Below are positions 7,583 through 15,728 of a stretch of DNA of 64,000 nt, in pieces. The DNA is from JALYNX01 sp963780755. Its GTDB lineage: Bacteria; Actinomycetota; Acidimicrobiia; Spongiisociales; ZC4RG35. The notes beneath the pieces are model-generated. The model ran no database searches. It was not told the DNA's origin and saw only the letters and a list, made by a program, of their open reading frames with translations. The DNA lies in assembly GCA_963780755.1 (NCBI GenBank), contig CAWACX010000001.1, positions 1,110,302 through 1,174,301 on the forward strand, given 5' to 3'. Position 1 is the stretch's first letter. Each line of letters begins with the position of its first letter. The translations under genes were made by a program, and so were the position numbers.

Positions 7583-9182
7583 TCAGGCGAGGGCCACCAG
7601 GTCGAGCAGGGCCTCGTCGAAGAAGCGCATCTCCCCCTCTGGCATCAACACCGCCCGGTCCGGAAAGAGCTGTGCCACGAAGTCGGTGTCATGGCTGACC
7701 AGCACGATCGTCCCTTCATAGAGGCTGAGAGCGTCGAGCAGGGCCTCCTTGGCCTGGGGGTCGAGGTTGTTCGTCGGCTCGTCGAGCAGGAGGACGTTGG
7801 GCCGCTCCGCCACCAGCATCGCGAGGGCGAGCTTGGTCTTCTCGCCACCGGAAAGTGTTGAAGCGTCCTGATCCACCTTGTCTGCAAGCAGGAAATGGCC
7901 CAACAACGAGCGAACGGTCTGGTCGGGCAGCCTGGCCACCCTCCGCATGTGATCGAACACGGTGACGCCACCTGAAATCTGCTCGTGCTCCTGGGCGTAA
8001 TAGCCGAGGCTCGCGTTGTGCCCATGATCGACCTGGCCGAGATCGGCGGTCTCGACCCCGGCGAGAATACGGAGCAAGGTGGTCTTGCCCGCACCGTTGA
8101 GCCCGATCAACAGCATCCGCTCTCCCCGCTCCACGGCGAACTCCACATCCACGAAGACCAGGTTGTCTCCGAACGACTTGGCAAGGCCGATCGGCGGACA
8201 GCGGGACTCGACCGGACTTCTCCGGCTGGGGGAATGCCACCTTCACCGCCTTGCCCGACTTCTTGACGTCGACCAGGTCGCGCTTCATCCGATCGACGCG
8301 GCTCTCCATGGCCCGGGCCACCTTCGCCATCTTCTCCGTGGTGCCCTTGAACCGGCGGATGTTCTCCTCGAGTCTCTCGATCGCCTCGTCCTGATGCCTT
8401 CGCTCCCGTTCCTTGCGCTCTCTGCGCCGATCGCGCTCCAGCAGGTAGTGCGAGTAGTTGCCCCGATAGGACTCGACCTCCCCGTGCTCCAGTGCCAGGA
8501 CCGAGGTGATGGCCTCGTCGAGAAGCGGCAGATCGTGGGAGATGACCAACATTCCTCCGCCGTAGGTGGTGAGCCACTCGATCAGCCAGGCCTTGGCGTC
8601 GAGGTCGAGGTGGTTGGTGGGCTCGTCGAGGAGCAGGACATTGGTCTCCGCGAAGAGAATGCGGGCCAGTTCGACTCGTCTCCGCTGCCCGCCCGACATC
8701 GTCACCACCGGTTGGTCCAGCTCCTGGTTGCCGATCCCCAGTGAGGCCGCCATCCGTTTCGCCTCGGCCTCTGCGACAAAGCCGCCCTTGGCCTCGAACT
8801 CATCGTGAAGCCGCCCGAAGCGGGCTATTCCCCGATCTCTTTCCTCACCAGAGAGGTCGTGAAGGCGTCGTCTCGCCTCTTCGATACGTCGTTGCAGGGC
8901 ACCGATGTCGCGTGCCATGAGGATGCGCTCCAACGCGGTCGCGTCAGGGTGCTCCAACTCGGGGAGGGCGGCCTCCTGAGAGAAGTACCCGATGACGCCG
9001 GACCGGAGCACCGACCCCTCGGCCGGCACCATCTCGCCGGTCAGGGTGCGCATCAGCGTCGTTTTGCCGGCGCCGTTGCGTCCCACGAGCCCGATCCGGT
9101 CTCCCGATTGCACGCTGAACGAGGCCCCCTCGATGAGAGTGCGGGGCCCGACGTCGATGCGGAGGTCGCGTGCGATCAGCAT
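7583..9182 (-). CDS. ABC-F family ATPase (ribosome-associated type), with a one-base frameshift
   Basis: Two nucleotide-binding domains and no membrane segments make this an ABC-F protein, a family that acts on the ribosome (translation factors or antibiotic protection). The first half has Walker A GRNGAGKT, signature MSGGQRRRVELA and Walker B LLLDEPTNHLD; a charged linker helix follows; the second half has GLNGAGKT, LSGGEKTKLALA and LLLDEPTNNLD. The halves lie in different frames that cross near 8190-8235. The span is 1600 bases; removing one base (for example in the GGG at 8204-8206) gives a normal 532-residue protein. I think this is a consensus error. The subtype (EttA, Uup or resistance type) is not settled. 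Confidence 0.88.
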
Positions 9183-9328
9183 GGGCGTGTCCGGTGAGGA
9201 TGAGGTTAGAAACGAGCCGAGGTCAACCGGGTCGAATTAGGCGCTGGGGCGATCGAGGCACAAGGTTCGGCCGATGAAAAGACCTCGTTCACCGGGCTGT
9301 CATCTGGGACGGTTACAAAGCAGGTGTC

Positions 9329-9343
9329 ACGGTCAATGACCGT
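9329..9343. promoter_or_regulatory. 15-bp palindrome in a divergent promoter region
   Basis: ACGGTCAATGACCGT has perfect 7-bp arms around one central A. It lies in the 278-base gap between the divergent ABC-F and cyclase genes, about 120 bases before the cyclase start. It looks like a protein-binding operator; the regulator is unknown. Confidence 0.55.
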
Positions 9344-9377
9344 CGACCACAACAGATCCCTCCTCCCAGGGGCAACC

Positions 9378-9404
9378 TCGGGGCGACGCCAAGCGTCGCC
9401 CCGA
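9378..9404. terminator. Strong hairpin between two divergent genes, possibly the terminator of an unannotated small RNA
   Basis: A perfect 12-bp stem (9378-9389 with 9393-9404) closes a CAA loop. Neither flanking gene ends here: both start on either side and run outward. A terminator-strength hairpin therefore implies either a small transcript from within 9183-9377 ending here, or a structure in the cyclase leader. The following bases are only weakly T-rich. Confidence 0.45.
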
Positions 9405-9460
9405 ATTCGTATCGGGGGCGGCCCGAAGGGTAAAGCCGGCGACCACTAACCTCGGCACCC

Positions 9461-10807
9461 GTGGAGCGCACTACCGGTTACGCACGCCTCGGGGCGGACC
9501 GGATCGCATACGAGGTGCTCCACTCCGGCGCCGTCTCGTCAGTGGACCTCGTCCTGAGTGCAGGCAGTTTCGGCGCATTCGACACCGACTGGGAAGACCC
9601 ACAGGCTGCAAACTTCCTAAATCGACTGGCTTCGTTTGCCCGTGTCATTCGCTTCGACCGAAGGGGCACCGGGGGCTCGGACCCGCTCGCGCTGGACGTG
9701 CTTCCACCGTGGGAATCGTTTGTCGAGGAGTTGGACTGCGTGATGCAGACGGTGGAGAGCGACAAGGCTGCCATCGTCGCTACCTATGACGCCGGCCCGA
9801 TGGCGATGCTGTTCGCTGCCAGCAAACCGGAGAAGACCTCAGCTCTGGTCCTGGTCAACACCAGTAGCAAATACGTGGCTTCGGACGACTACCCACAAGG
9901 GATGCCCCGCCAGGCAGCCGAAGAGTTGAGCGCCACCATGTCCGATCGGTGGGGCACCGATCAACACGTGATCCTCCAGGTACCGAGTCGGGCGACAGAC
10001 ACCGGTTTCCGAGCGTGGTATGCCAAGAAGACCCGCTCGATTGCAGGGCCTACCGCAGCATCTGCCTACTTCCGGGCCATGTTCTCCGCCGATGCCCGGT
10101 CGCTACTGCCCGCGATCCATGTCCCGACCCTGGTCCTACACCGAACTTCATACCGATTCATGCCGATCGAGCAGGGGCGGTACATAGCGGACAACATCGA
10201 CGGAGCGAAGCTGGTCGAGCTTCCCGGCGCCGATGGCCCCCTCTATTGGGATCACCCCGACGCGGCCCTCGACGCGATCGAGGAGTTCGTGACCGGGGTC
10301 AAGCCCAGCGCCCCCGCCGACCGGGTGCTGGCGACGGTCCTCTACACCGACATCGTCGACTCGACCCGGCTCCTCTCCGAGATGGGCGACGCCCGATGGA
10401 ATGGGGTGCTCGATACCCATGACACCCTGGCCAACCAGTTGGTGAGGCAGAACGGTGGGCACTACATCAAGAGCACGGGCGACGGCCTGCTCGCCACTTT
10501 CGATGGCCCGGGTCGAGGAATCAGGTTTGCGACGTCGTTCCGGGAACAACTCCACCCCATGGACTTGAGCATCCGCTCCGGGATCCACACCGGTGAGATC
10601 GAGGTCCGCTCCGGGGATGTGAGCGGGATGGCGGTCCACCTGGCGGCGCGGATCATGGCCGAGGCGCAGGCGAACGAGATCCTGGTGTCCCGCACGGTCA
10701 AGGACCTGGTGGTGGGCTCGGAGCTCACTTTCGAGGATCGCGGGCTTCATCACCTGAAGGGGATCGAGGGTGAATGGCAGTTGATGGCGGTCAGCGCCAA
10801 CGGCTAG
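9461..10807 (+). CDS. Alpha/beta-hydrolase fused to a class III adenylate cyclase domain (Rv1900c/LipJ-like)
   Basis: Residues 1-280 form an alpha/beta-hydrolase-like domain and residues 285-445 a class III nucleotide cyclase domain. The cyclase shows the two metal aspartates (YTDIVDST and STGDGLLA) and the catalytic arginine in HLAARI. The position that is usually Asn in the N-x-x-x-R motif is His (VHLAAR). In the hydrolase the nucleophile elbow reads ATYDAGPMA, so the usual serine is aspartate. This pairing resembles Mycobacterium tuberculosis Rv1900c, which has an atypical active site yet makes cAMP. The protein is presumably cytoplasmic. The GTG start at 9461 fits the domain boundary. It ends four bases into the opposite CoA-transferase gene. 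Confidence 0.88.
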   Translation: MERTTGYARLGADRIAYEVLHSGAVSSVDLVLSAGSFGAFDTDWEDPQAANFLNRLASFARVIRFDRRGTGGSDPLALDVLPPWESFVEELDCVMQTVESDKAAIVATYDAGPMAMLFAASKPEKTSALVLVNTSSKYVASDDYPQGMPRQAAEELSATMSDRWGTDQHVILQVPSRATDTGFRAWYAKKTRSIAGPTAASAYFRAMFSADARSLLPAIHVPTLVLHRTSYRFMPIEQGRYIADNIDGAKLVELPGADGPLYWDHPDAALDAIEEFVTGVKPSAPADRVLATVLYTDIVDSTRLLSEMGDARWNGVLDTHDTLANQLVRQNGGHYIKSTGDGLLATFDGPGRGIRFATSFREQLHPMDLSIRSGIHTGEIEVRSGDVSGMAVHLAARIMAEAQANEILVSRTVKDLVVGSELTFEDRGLHHLKGIEGEWQLMAVSANG

Positions 10808-11583
10808 GTGGAGGCGCTGTGGGCGGCCTCGGTCCGGTCTTTGAGATCACGCAGCACTCGCAACTCATCATCAGTGGGGGGCTGGGTCACCCCCACATCG
10901 CCTGATACGGCCAGGTCCCAGCAGGTGGCAGCGCGAACAGTGCCCAAGTCCACCCCGGGGTGGGTCGCTACCAGCGTCAGCTCATGGGTCTCGGCGTCGG
11001 GCTCGAGCACCCCGAGATCGGTGATGACGACACTCGGGCCACCGCCAGTCCCGGCGGGTCGCCCCTCGCCGTTTCGCCCGAATCCGTAGGAGGTGATGAA
11101 ATCGACGGCCTTCACGAAGCTCCGGGTGGACTGCCGCAACATGACGAAGACCTCACCAGCGTTGGTGGCGATCTCCGGAGCCCCACCTGCCCCCGGGAGC
11201 CGGACTTCGGGCTGGTCGTAGGGCCCGATGACGGTGCTGTTCAAGTTTCCGAAACGATCGATCTGCGCAGCCGACAGGAATCCGACGTCGACCCTCCCTC
11301 CTTGCAGCCAGTACCCGAAGATCTCCGGCACCGACACCACGACATCGGCTTTCTCCGCCAGTTCCCCGTCGCCGATGGAAAGTGGAAGCACGTCAGGCCG
11401 GGTCCCGATGGTGCCCGACTCGTAGACGAGAACGAGGTCCGGCGCGTGGGAGAGACGAGCGAGATTGGCCGCCTCGCTGGGAAGCCCGATGCCGACGAAG
11501 CAGACCTGGCCGTTGTGCAGGTACCGGGCGGCAGTCACGGTCATCATCTCGTCAGTGGTGTAGCCGTTGCCGGCCATCGTCAC
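10804..11583 (-). CDS. CoA-transferase beta subunit (glutaconate/3-oxoadipate type)
   Basis: This is the second subunit of a family I CoA-transferase. YESGTIG carries Glu55, the likely catalytic glutamate that forms the enzyme-CoA thioester. The 259-residue length fits CatJ/IpdB-type subunits. It overlaps the alpha subunit gene by four bases (GTGA), with GTG as start; an ATG two codons on is an alternative. The nearby paa genes and intradiol dioxygenase suggest 3-oxoadipate or another aromatic or ring-derived acid as substrate, but IpdB-like steroid-ring or glutaconate activity cannot be excluded. Confidence 0.85.
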   Translation of the reverse strand: MTMAGNGYTTDEMMTVTAARYLHNGQVCFVGIGLPSEAANLARLSHAPDLVLVYESGTIGTRPDVLPLSIGDGELAEKADVVVSVPEIFGYWLQGGRVDVGFLSAAQIDRFGNLNSTVIGPYDQPEVRLPGAGGAPEIATNAGEVFVMLRQSTRSFVKAVDFITSYGFGRNGEGRPAGTGGGPSVVITDLGVLEPDAETHELTLVATHPGVDLGTVRAATCWDLAVSGDVGVTQPPTDDELRVLRDLKDRTEAAHSAST

Positions 11584-12398
11584 CCTTCCCCTCTGGCGTC
11601 CATGACGTTGGCCTGCACCCAGGCCCGGAACGTCTCACGATCCCTGGAGATGGCGTCCCACGACTTGTAGAAGGCGTTGTCCCGGATGCTGTATCCCATG
11701 GCATACGACGGATGTGCACCGCCCGGGGCGACTGCGACCGCAGTGACCACCCACGACGGGAGCATCACCCAGTTCGGCGAGCGGGGCTCGAGTGCGTCGA
11801 CGATCTCTTCGACTGTGACCAGCGAGGCCCGGGCCGCGAGCACCGCCTCCTTCTGGACTCCGCTGATGCCCCAGAGACCGACGTTCCCCTTCCGGTCGGC
11901 CTGCTGGGCGTGGATGATCGTGACATCGGGGTTGAGGGCTGGCACCGCCGCGAGCTCCTCATCGCTGAACGGGCTTCGGATGGTCGCCACTTCGGTTCGA
12001 CCCAGGAGGTCCGATCCCTGATATCCCCTCAGAACCGCGAACGGCAGCCCGGAAGCCCCGGCGCTGTAGCGGGCAGCCATGGCCGCGTGACTGTGCTCCT
12101 CGATGCTCATGGGTTGCGGATACCCGTTCTCGACTGCGTCTCGGAATCTGTGGAGCGAGCCCACGCCGGGGTTGCCTCCCCAGGAGAAGATCAGCCGCGA
12201 GGCGCAGCCCATGCCGATGAGCTGGTCGTAGATGACATCGGGGGTCATCCTCGCCAGTGTGAGATCCCGTCGCCCCTGTCGGATCACCTCGTGCCCTGCG
12301 GCAAAGGGAATGAGATGGGTGAACCCCTCCATGGCGACCGTCGACCCGTCTTTGACGAGCGCGGAGACAGCGTCCTTCAGCGTGGTGATCTCGGCCAA
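11580..12398 (-). CDS. CoA-transferase alpha subunit (glutaconate/3-oxoadipate type)
   Basis: This 272-residue subunit shows the family phrases AMEGFTHLIPFAAGHEVIRQG, here shortened to MEGFTHLIPFA, then FSWGGNPGVGSLHRFRDA and NPDVTIIHAQQADRKGNV (CoA-transferase alpha fold). It is the first gene of a two-gene operon with the beta subunit. The start codon is TTG: a GGAGGG ribosome site lies six bases upstream and no ATG or GTG gives the family N-terminus. In Pseudomonas the same enzyme type (CatIJ) acts on 3-oxoadipate in the beta-ketoadipate pathway. Confidence 0.85.
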   Translation of the reverse strand: MAEITTLKDAVSALVKDGSTVAMEGFTHLIPFAAGHEVIRQGRRDLTLARMTPDVIYDQLIGMGCASRLIFSWGGNPGVGSLHRFRDAVENGYPQPMSIEEHSHAAMAARYSAGASGLPFAVLRGYQGSDLLGRTEVATIRSPFSDEELAAVPALNPDVTIIHAQQADRKGNVGLWGISGVQKEAVLAARASLVTVEEIVDALEPRSPNWVMLPSWVVTAVAVAPGGAHPSYAMGYSIRDNAFYKSWDAISRDRETFRAWVQANVMDARGEG

Positions 12399-12462
12399 TG
12401 CCGCCCTCCCCGCACCGATGCCGGCTGGCCTCTCATCACCAGCCCAAGGTAGCGGGGTGCGT

Positions 12463-13293
12463 TCAGGCGGCGACGCCTACGAGCAGGGACCCTTCGAGGC
12501 TCGATGACACATCACCCGTCACCGACGCCAGCTGATACTGGCTCCCGTCGCTGAACACGTTGTCCTGGGAGATCTCCGCGACAGAAGTGTTGGGCCCTTT
12601 CGCCGAGTAGGGCTCGACTGCGTACACGGCATCGGTGATCTCCGGAGGAAAGGCGAGCTGGGAGGTCGCCACCAGCCCATCGCCAAGGAAGACCTGGAAG
12701 TGGACATGGGTGATCCGGCCCGGGTACCACCCGGGATAGATGGTCTTGAAGGTGACCAGGCCGGCGCCGTCGGAGATCTGGATCCCCCGGCAGAAGGTTT
12801 CCCCGGTGGTGTCAACCCCGGGCTGCCCGAATCCGGAGTAGTTCCCGTCGGCGTCACAATGCCAGAGGTCGACCCGGGCGTCGCTGATCGGGGCGCAGTC
12901 GGCCGAGGCGTTGACCAGGGCCATCGTGAGCGCCAGCGGGACCCCGGGACGCCCCTCGGTGATGTCGCTCCTGAAGAAGACCTCGTCTCCCGAGAGGTCG
13001 AGTGGATAAGGGCCGGCAGTCTCCTCGGGGATGAGCACACAGGTCCCGTCGCCGCCAAAGACGGTCGAGGATGAGCCGGCAAGGGTGGTCCCGCTAGCGA
13101 TGGAGGTGCTCGCCGAACCGGCGGCCAACGCGGTTGTGGTGCTCGCCACCGATCCGGTCGCACAACCGGCAATCAAGGCCAGGCCCGCTCCACCGAGGAG
13201 TCGGATCGCATCCCTCCTGGTGAGGAGGCGCAACTCTTCGTTGGTCGGCTCCTCGATGTGGTCGTGCTCGATGTCCACCTTGTCTCCGTTCAC
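12463..13293 (-). CDS. Exported intradiol ring-cleavage dioxygenase-like lipoprotein (Tat signal)
   Basis: The N-terminus carries a twin-arginine signal (TRRDAIRLLGGAGLALIAGC) whose end is a lipobox, so the protein is likely exported folded and lipid-anchored. After a Ser/Thr-rich linker comes an intradiol dioxygenase domain (about 95-260). Likely non-haem iron ligands are the tyrosine in GNYSGF, the tyrosines in YPGWYPGR and the histidines of ITHVHF. Cytoplasmic catechol and protocatechuate dioxygenases lack such a signal; secreted relatives are known in actinobacteria and fungi, with poorly defined substrates. It sits just upstream of the CoA-transferase operon, 64 bases away, and may be transcribed with it. 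Confidence 0.87.
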   Translation of the reverse strand: MNGDKVDIEHDHIEEPTNEELRLLTRRDAIRLLGGAGLALIAGCATGSVASTTTALAAGSASTSIASGTTLAGSSSTVFGGDGTCVLIPEETAGPYPLDLSGDEVFFRSDITEGRPGVPLALTMALVNASADCAPISDARVDLWHCDADGNYSGFGQPGVDTTGETFCRGIQISDGAGLVTFKTIYPGWYPGRITHVHFQVFLGDGLVATSQLAFPPEITDAVYAVEPYSAKGPNTSVAEISQDNVFSDGSQYQLASVTGDVSSSLEGSLLVGVAA

Positions 13294-13372
13294 TCCTGAC
13301 CGACCCGACCGTAGGCCGACCGGGGTAAATCTGGTGTTCAGGGCGAAGCGCGGACTCGGTTAGGTTGCCGCC

Positions 13373-13813
13373 GTGCCCAGCCAGACCTTCCAGCACTCAT
13401 CGGTTGCCACCGCGCCTGTCGCCAGGGTTTGGGCGGCGATGGACGATCCCAAGAGCTGGGAGGCGATCTCCGGCGTCGACCGGGTGTTCGACCCATTGGT
13501 CGACCCCGAGGGGCACCTCCAGGGGTTCTCGTTCGAGAGCGTGGCCGCCGGGAAGCAGTATCTGGGGCGGGCCCGGCCAGCCGGGCGGGAGCCGCAGAAG
13601 ATGGTGGCCTGGGACATCGAGACCTCGGAGATGCGAGGACGGGTGGTGGTCGGGCTGTCACCGATGGACGGTGACACTCGGGTCCACGTCAGCTTGCGTG
13701 TCGAGAGCGTGGGAATGCTCTCCTCGGTCTTCTTCCCCGTGATCGCATCGGCGATCGGCGAGGGTTTCGCAGGAACGGTGGACGAGTTCGCGAGGACCCT
13801 CAGCGGGTCATGA
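13373..13813 (+). CDS. SRPBCC (START-like) family protein
   Basis: The 146-residue protein has the helix-grip fold pattern of the SRPBCC/polyketide cyclase superfamily: an N-terminal strand, VARVWAAMDDPKSWEAI, central strands and a C-terminal amphipathic helix. Such proteins bind hydrophobic ligands in the cytoplasm; the ligand cannot be read from the sequence. The GTG start at 13373 is the only reasonable start. Its last six bases overlap the convergent atpC gene. Confidence 0.75.
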   Translation: MPSQTFQHSSVATAPVARVWAAMDDPKSWEAISGVDRVFDPLVDPEGHLQGFSFESVAAGKQYLGRARPAGREPQKMVAWDIETSEMRGRVVVGLSPMDGDTRVHVSLRVESVGMLSSVFFPVIASAIGEGFAGTVDEFARTLSGS

Positions 13814-14131
13814 CTCCGATTCGGCAGCCAGACGGTCGGCGATGTCCTTGGCCTCGGCCCGGCCCCCCTCGGCGATCTCGGCGCGGTCGGTGATCAAAGT
13901 GACCTGGTTGTTGAGGACCTGAAGGAACCCACCGTGGACCCCGATCGTGGTCCGGGTCCCGTCTTCCGCCTCGACGATCACCGCCCCGGTGACCAGGGCC
14001 CCCATCAACGGCTCGTGGTTGGCCATGATGCCGAGCTCCCCGTCGGGGGTCTTGGCGAGGACGAAGGTCGCCTCACCGCTCCACACGGTGGCCTCGGGTG
14101 AGACGACGTCGACTTGAAAGATGTTAGGCAT
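13808..14131 (-). CDS. atpC: ATP synthase epsilon subunit
   Basis: The epsilon subunit sits in the central stalk of F1 and inhibits ATP hydrolysis. The 107-residue protein consists of the N-terminal beta-sandwich (FQVDVVSPEATVWSG, GELGIMANHEPLMGAL) and only a short C-terminal helix, which is usual in actinobacteria. It is the last gene of the atp operon, separated from atpD by 139 bases that hold a dispersed repeat (see 14211-14244), the widest gap in the operon. Confidence 0.96.
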   Translation of the reverse strand: MPNIFQVDVVSPEATVWSGEATFVLAKTPDGELGIMANHEPLMGALVTGAVIVEAEDGTRTTIGVHGGFLQVLNNQVTLITDRAEIAEGGRAEAKDIADRLAAESES

Positions 14132-14210
14132 CCTTAATTGGCGGCCGACTTCGCCGGCGGCCCACCTTTCGCGTAATCAGAGGTAGCGGCAGTCGTGTCA
14201 TCGCCGCCGC

Positions 14211-14244
14211 CGTCGAACAGACGCCGGTCGGCCGCAGCTACCGC
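14211..14244 (+). repeat. Dispersed intergenic repeat, copy A (between atpD and atpC)
   Basis: On the minus strand this copy holds the 18-base core GGCCGACCGGCGTCTGTT followed by CGAC and preceded by GGTAGCTGC. The same core recurs at 21060-21098, 38226-38265 and, with two changes, at 41681-41714, always between genes. Bases 14182-14190 (GGTAGCGGC) can pair with parts of the repeat's GCCGC and CTACC, forming a large imperfect hairpin. Function unknown. Confidence 0.75.
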
Positions 14245-14270
14245 TCCAAGGCCAGATTTCGGACTTGTCA

Positions 14271-15695
14271 TCAGGCAGCGCCCTTGGTCAGCTCGGCTGC
14301 CTTGCGCTCCACGTCCTCGCGGCCGCCGACCATGTAGAACGCCTGCTCGTTGTACTGGTCCATCTCGCCATCGAGCACCGCCCTGAACGAGGCAATCGTC
14401 TCCTCGAGGGGGGTGTAGACCCCGGCCTGGCCGGTGAACTGCTCGGCCACGAACATCGGCTGGGCGAAGAAGCGCTGGATGCGCCGAGCGCGACCCACCA
14501 CCAGCTTGTCTTCCTCCGACAACTCGTCGATCCCGAGGATGGCGATGATGTCCTGGAGGTCCTTGTACCTCTGCAGCACCCTCTGCACCTCGGTGGCCAC
14601 GGAGTAGTGGTCGGTGCCGACGATCTGCGGGTCGAGGGCCCGGCTCGAGGAGTCCAGCGGATCCACCGCCGGGTAGATGCCGAGGGCGGTCAGCGGCCGG
14701 GACAACACGGTGGTGGCGTCGAGGTGGGCGAAAGCCGTATGTGGCGCGGGGTCGGTGATGTCGTCGGCAGGGACGTAGATCGCCTGCAAGGAGGTGATCG
14801 ACCGCCCCTTCAGCGAGGTGATGCGCTCCTGGAGGAAGCCCATCTCGTCGGCCAGGGTCGGCTGGTACCCGACCTCAGACGGCATCCGGCCCAACAGGGT
14901 CGATACCTCGGACCCGGCCTGGGTGAAGCGGAAGATGTTGTCGATGAACAACAGCACGTCCTGGCGCTGCACGTCGCGGAAGTACTCGGCCATGGTGAGG
15001 GCGGAGAGCGCGACACGGAGACGGACTCCGGGCGGCTCATCCATCTGGCCGAAGACCAGGGCTGCCTTCTCGATGACCCCGGACTCCTGCATCTCGAGAT
15101 AGAGGTCGTTCCCCTCGCGGGTCCGTTCCCCGACCCCGGCGAACACCGAGACACCACCGTGCTGGGTGGCGACCCGGTTGATCATCTCCTGGATCAGAAC
15201 GGTCTTGCCCACCCCGGCCCCGCCGAAGAGGCCGATCTTCCCACCCTGGAGATAGGGGCAGATCAGGTCGAGGACTTTGATCCCGGTCTCGAATACCGTC
15301 TTCTGCGGCTCCACTTCCTCGAATGCGGGCGGGGTGCGGTGGATCGGCCACCGGGGCTCGGAGAAGTCCTGGTCCGGGGCGTCCAGGGAGTCGCCCCATA
15401 CGTTGAAGATGTGGCCCAGGGTCTGGTCTCCCACCGGCACGGTGATCGGCCCTCCGGTGTTGTGCACCTCGGCGCCGCGAGTGAGCCCATCGGTCGGTGC
15501 CAGGGCAATGGCACGGACTTTGCTGTCCCCGAGGTGCTGCGCCACTTCGGCGATGACCGAGCGCTGATCGCCGCCGACACTGAAGTCGACGGTCACCGCA
15601 TGCAGGATCTCGGGCAGCTCGTCCGGCGGAAACTCCACATCTATCACCGGGCCGGCGACCTTGACGATCCGGCCCACGCTCCTGGCGTCACTCAT
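14271..15695 (-). CDS. atpD: ATP synthase beta subunit
   Basis: The catalytic subunit of F1, 474 residues, with Walker A GGAGVGKT, the conserved SGVIEKAAL and Walker B VLLFIDNIFR segments and the ALGIYPAVDPLDS signature. The ATG at 15695 was preferred to one four codons upstream because GGAG sits seven bases before it. It follows atpG by 33 bases and is followed by an unusually long gap containing repeat copy A. Confidence 0.98.
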   Translation of the reverse strand: MSDARSVGRIVKVAGPVIDVEFPPDELPEILHAVTVDFSVGGDQRSVIAEVAQHLGDSKVRAIALAPTDGLTRGAEVHNTGGPITVPVGDQTLGHIFNVWGDSLDAPDQDFSEPRWPIHRTPPAFEEVEPQKTVFETGIKVLDLICPYLQGGKIGLFGGAGVGKTVLIQEMINRVATQHGGVSVFAGVGERTREGNDLYLEMQESGVIEKAALVFGQMDEPPGVRLRVALSALTMAEYFRDVQRQDVLLFIDNIFRFTQAGSEVSTLLGRMPSEVGYQPTLADEMGFLQERITSLKGRSITSLQAIYVPADDITDPAPHTAFAHLDATTVLSRPLTALGIYPAVDPLDSSSRALDPQIVGTDHYSVATEVQRVLQRYKDLQDIIAILGIDELSEEDKLVVGRARRIQRFFAQPMFVAEQFTGQAGVYTPLEETIASFRAVLDGEMDQYNEQAFYMVGGREDVERKAAELTKGAA

Positions 15696-15728
15696 GACTT
15701 TCTCCATTGTTGGTATCCCAAGACTTGC

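Noticed and set aside
9378..9404. Simple terminator of the ABC-F or cyclase gene
   Set aside because: Both genes start near here and run away from it, so neither ends at this hairpin.
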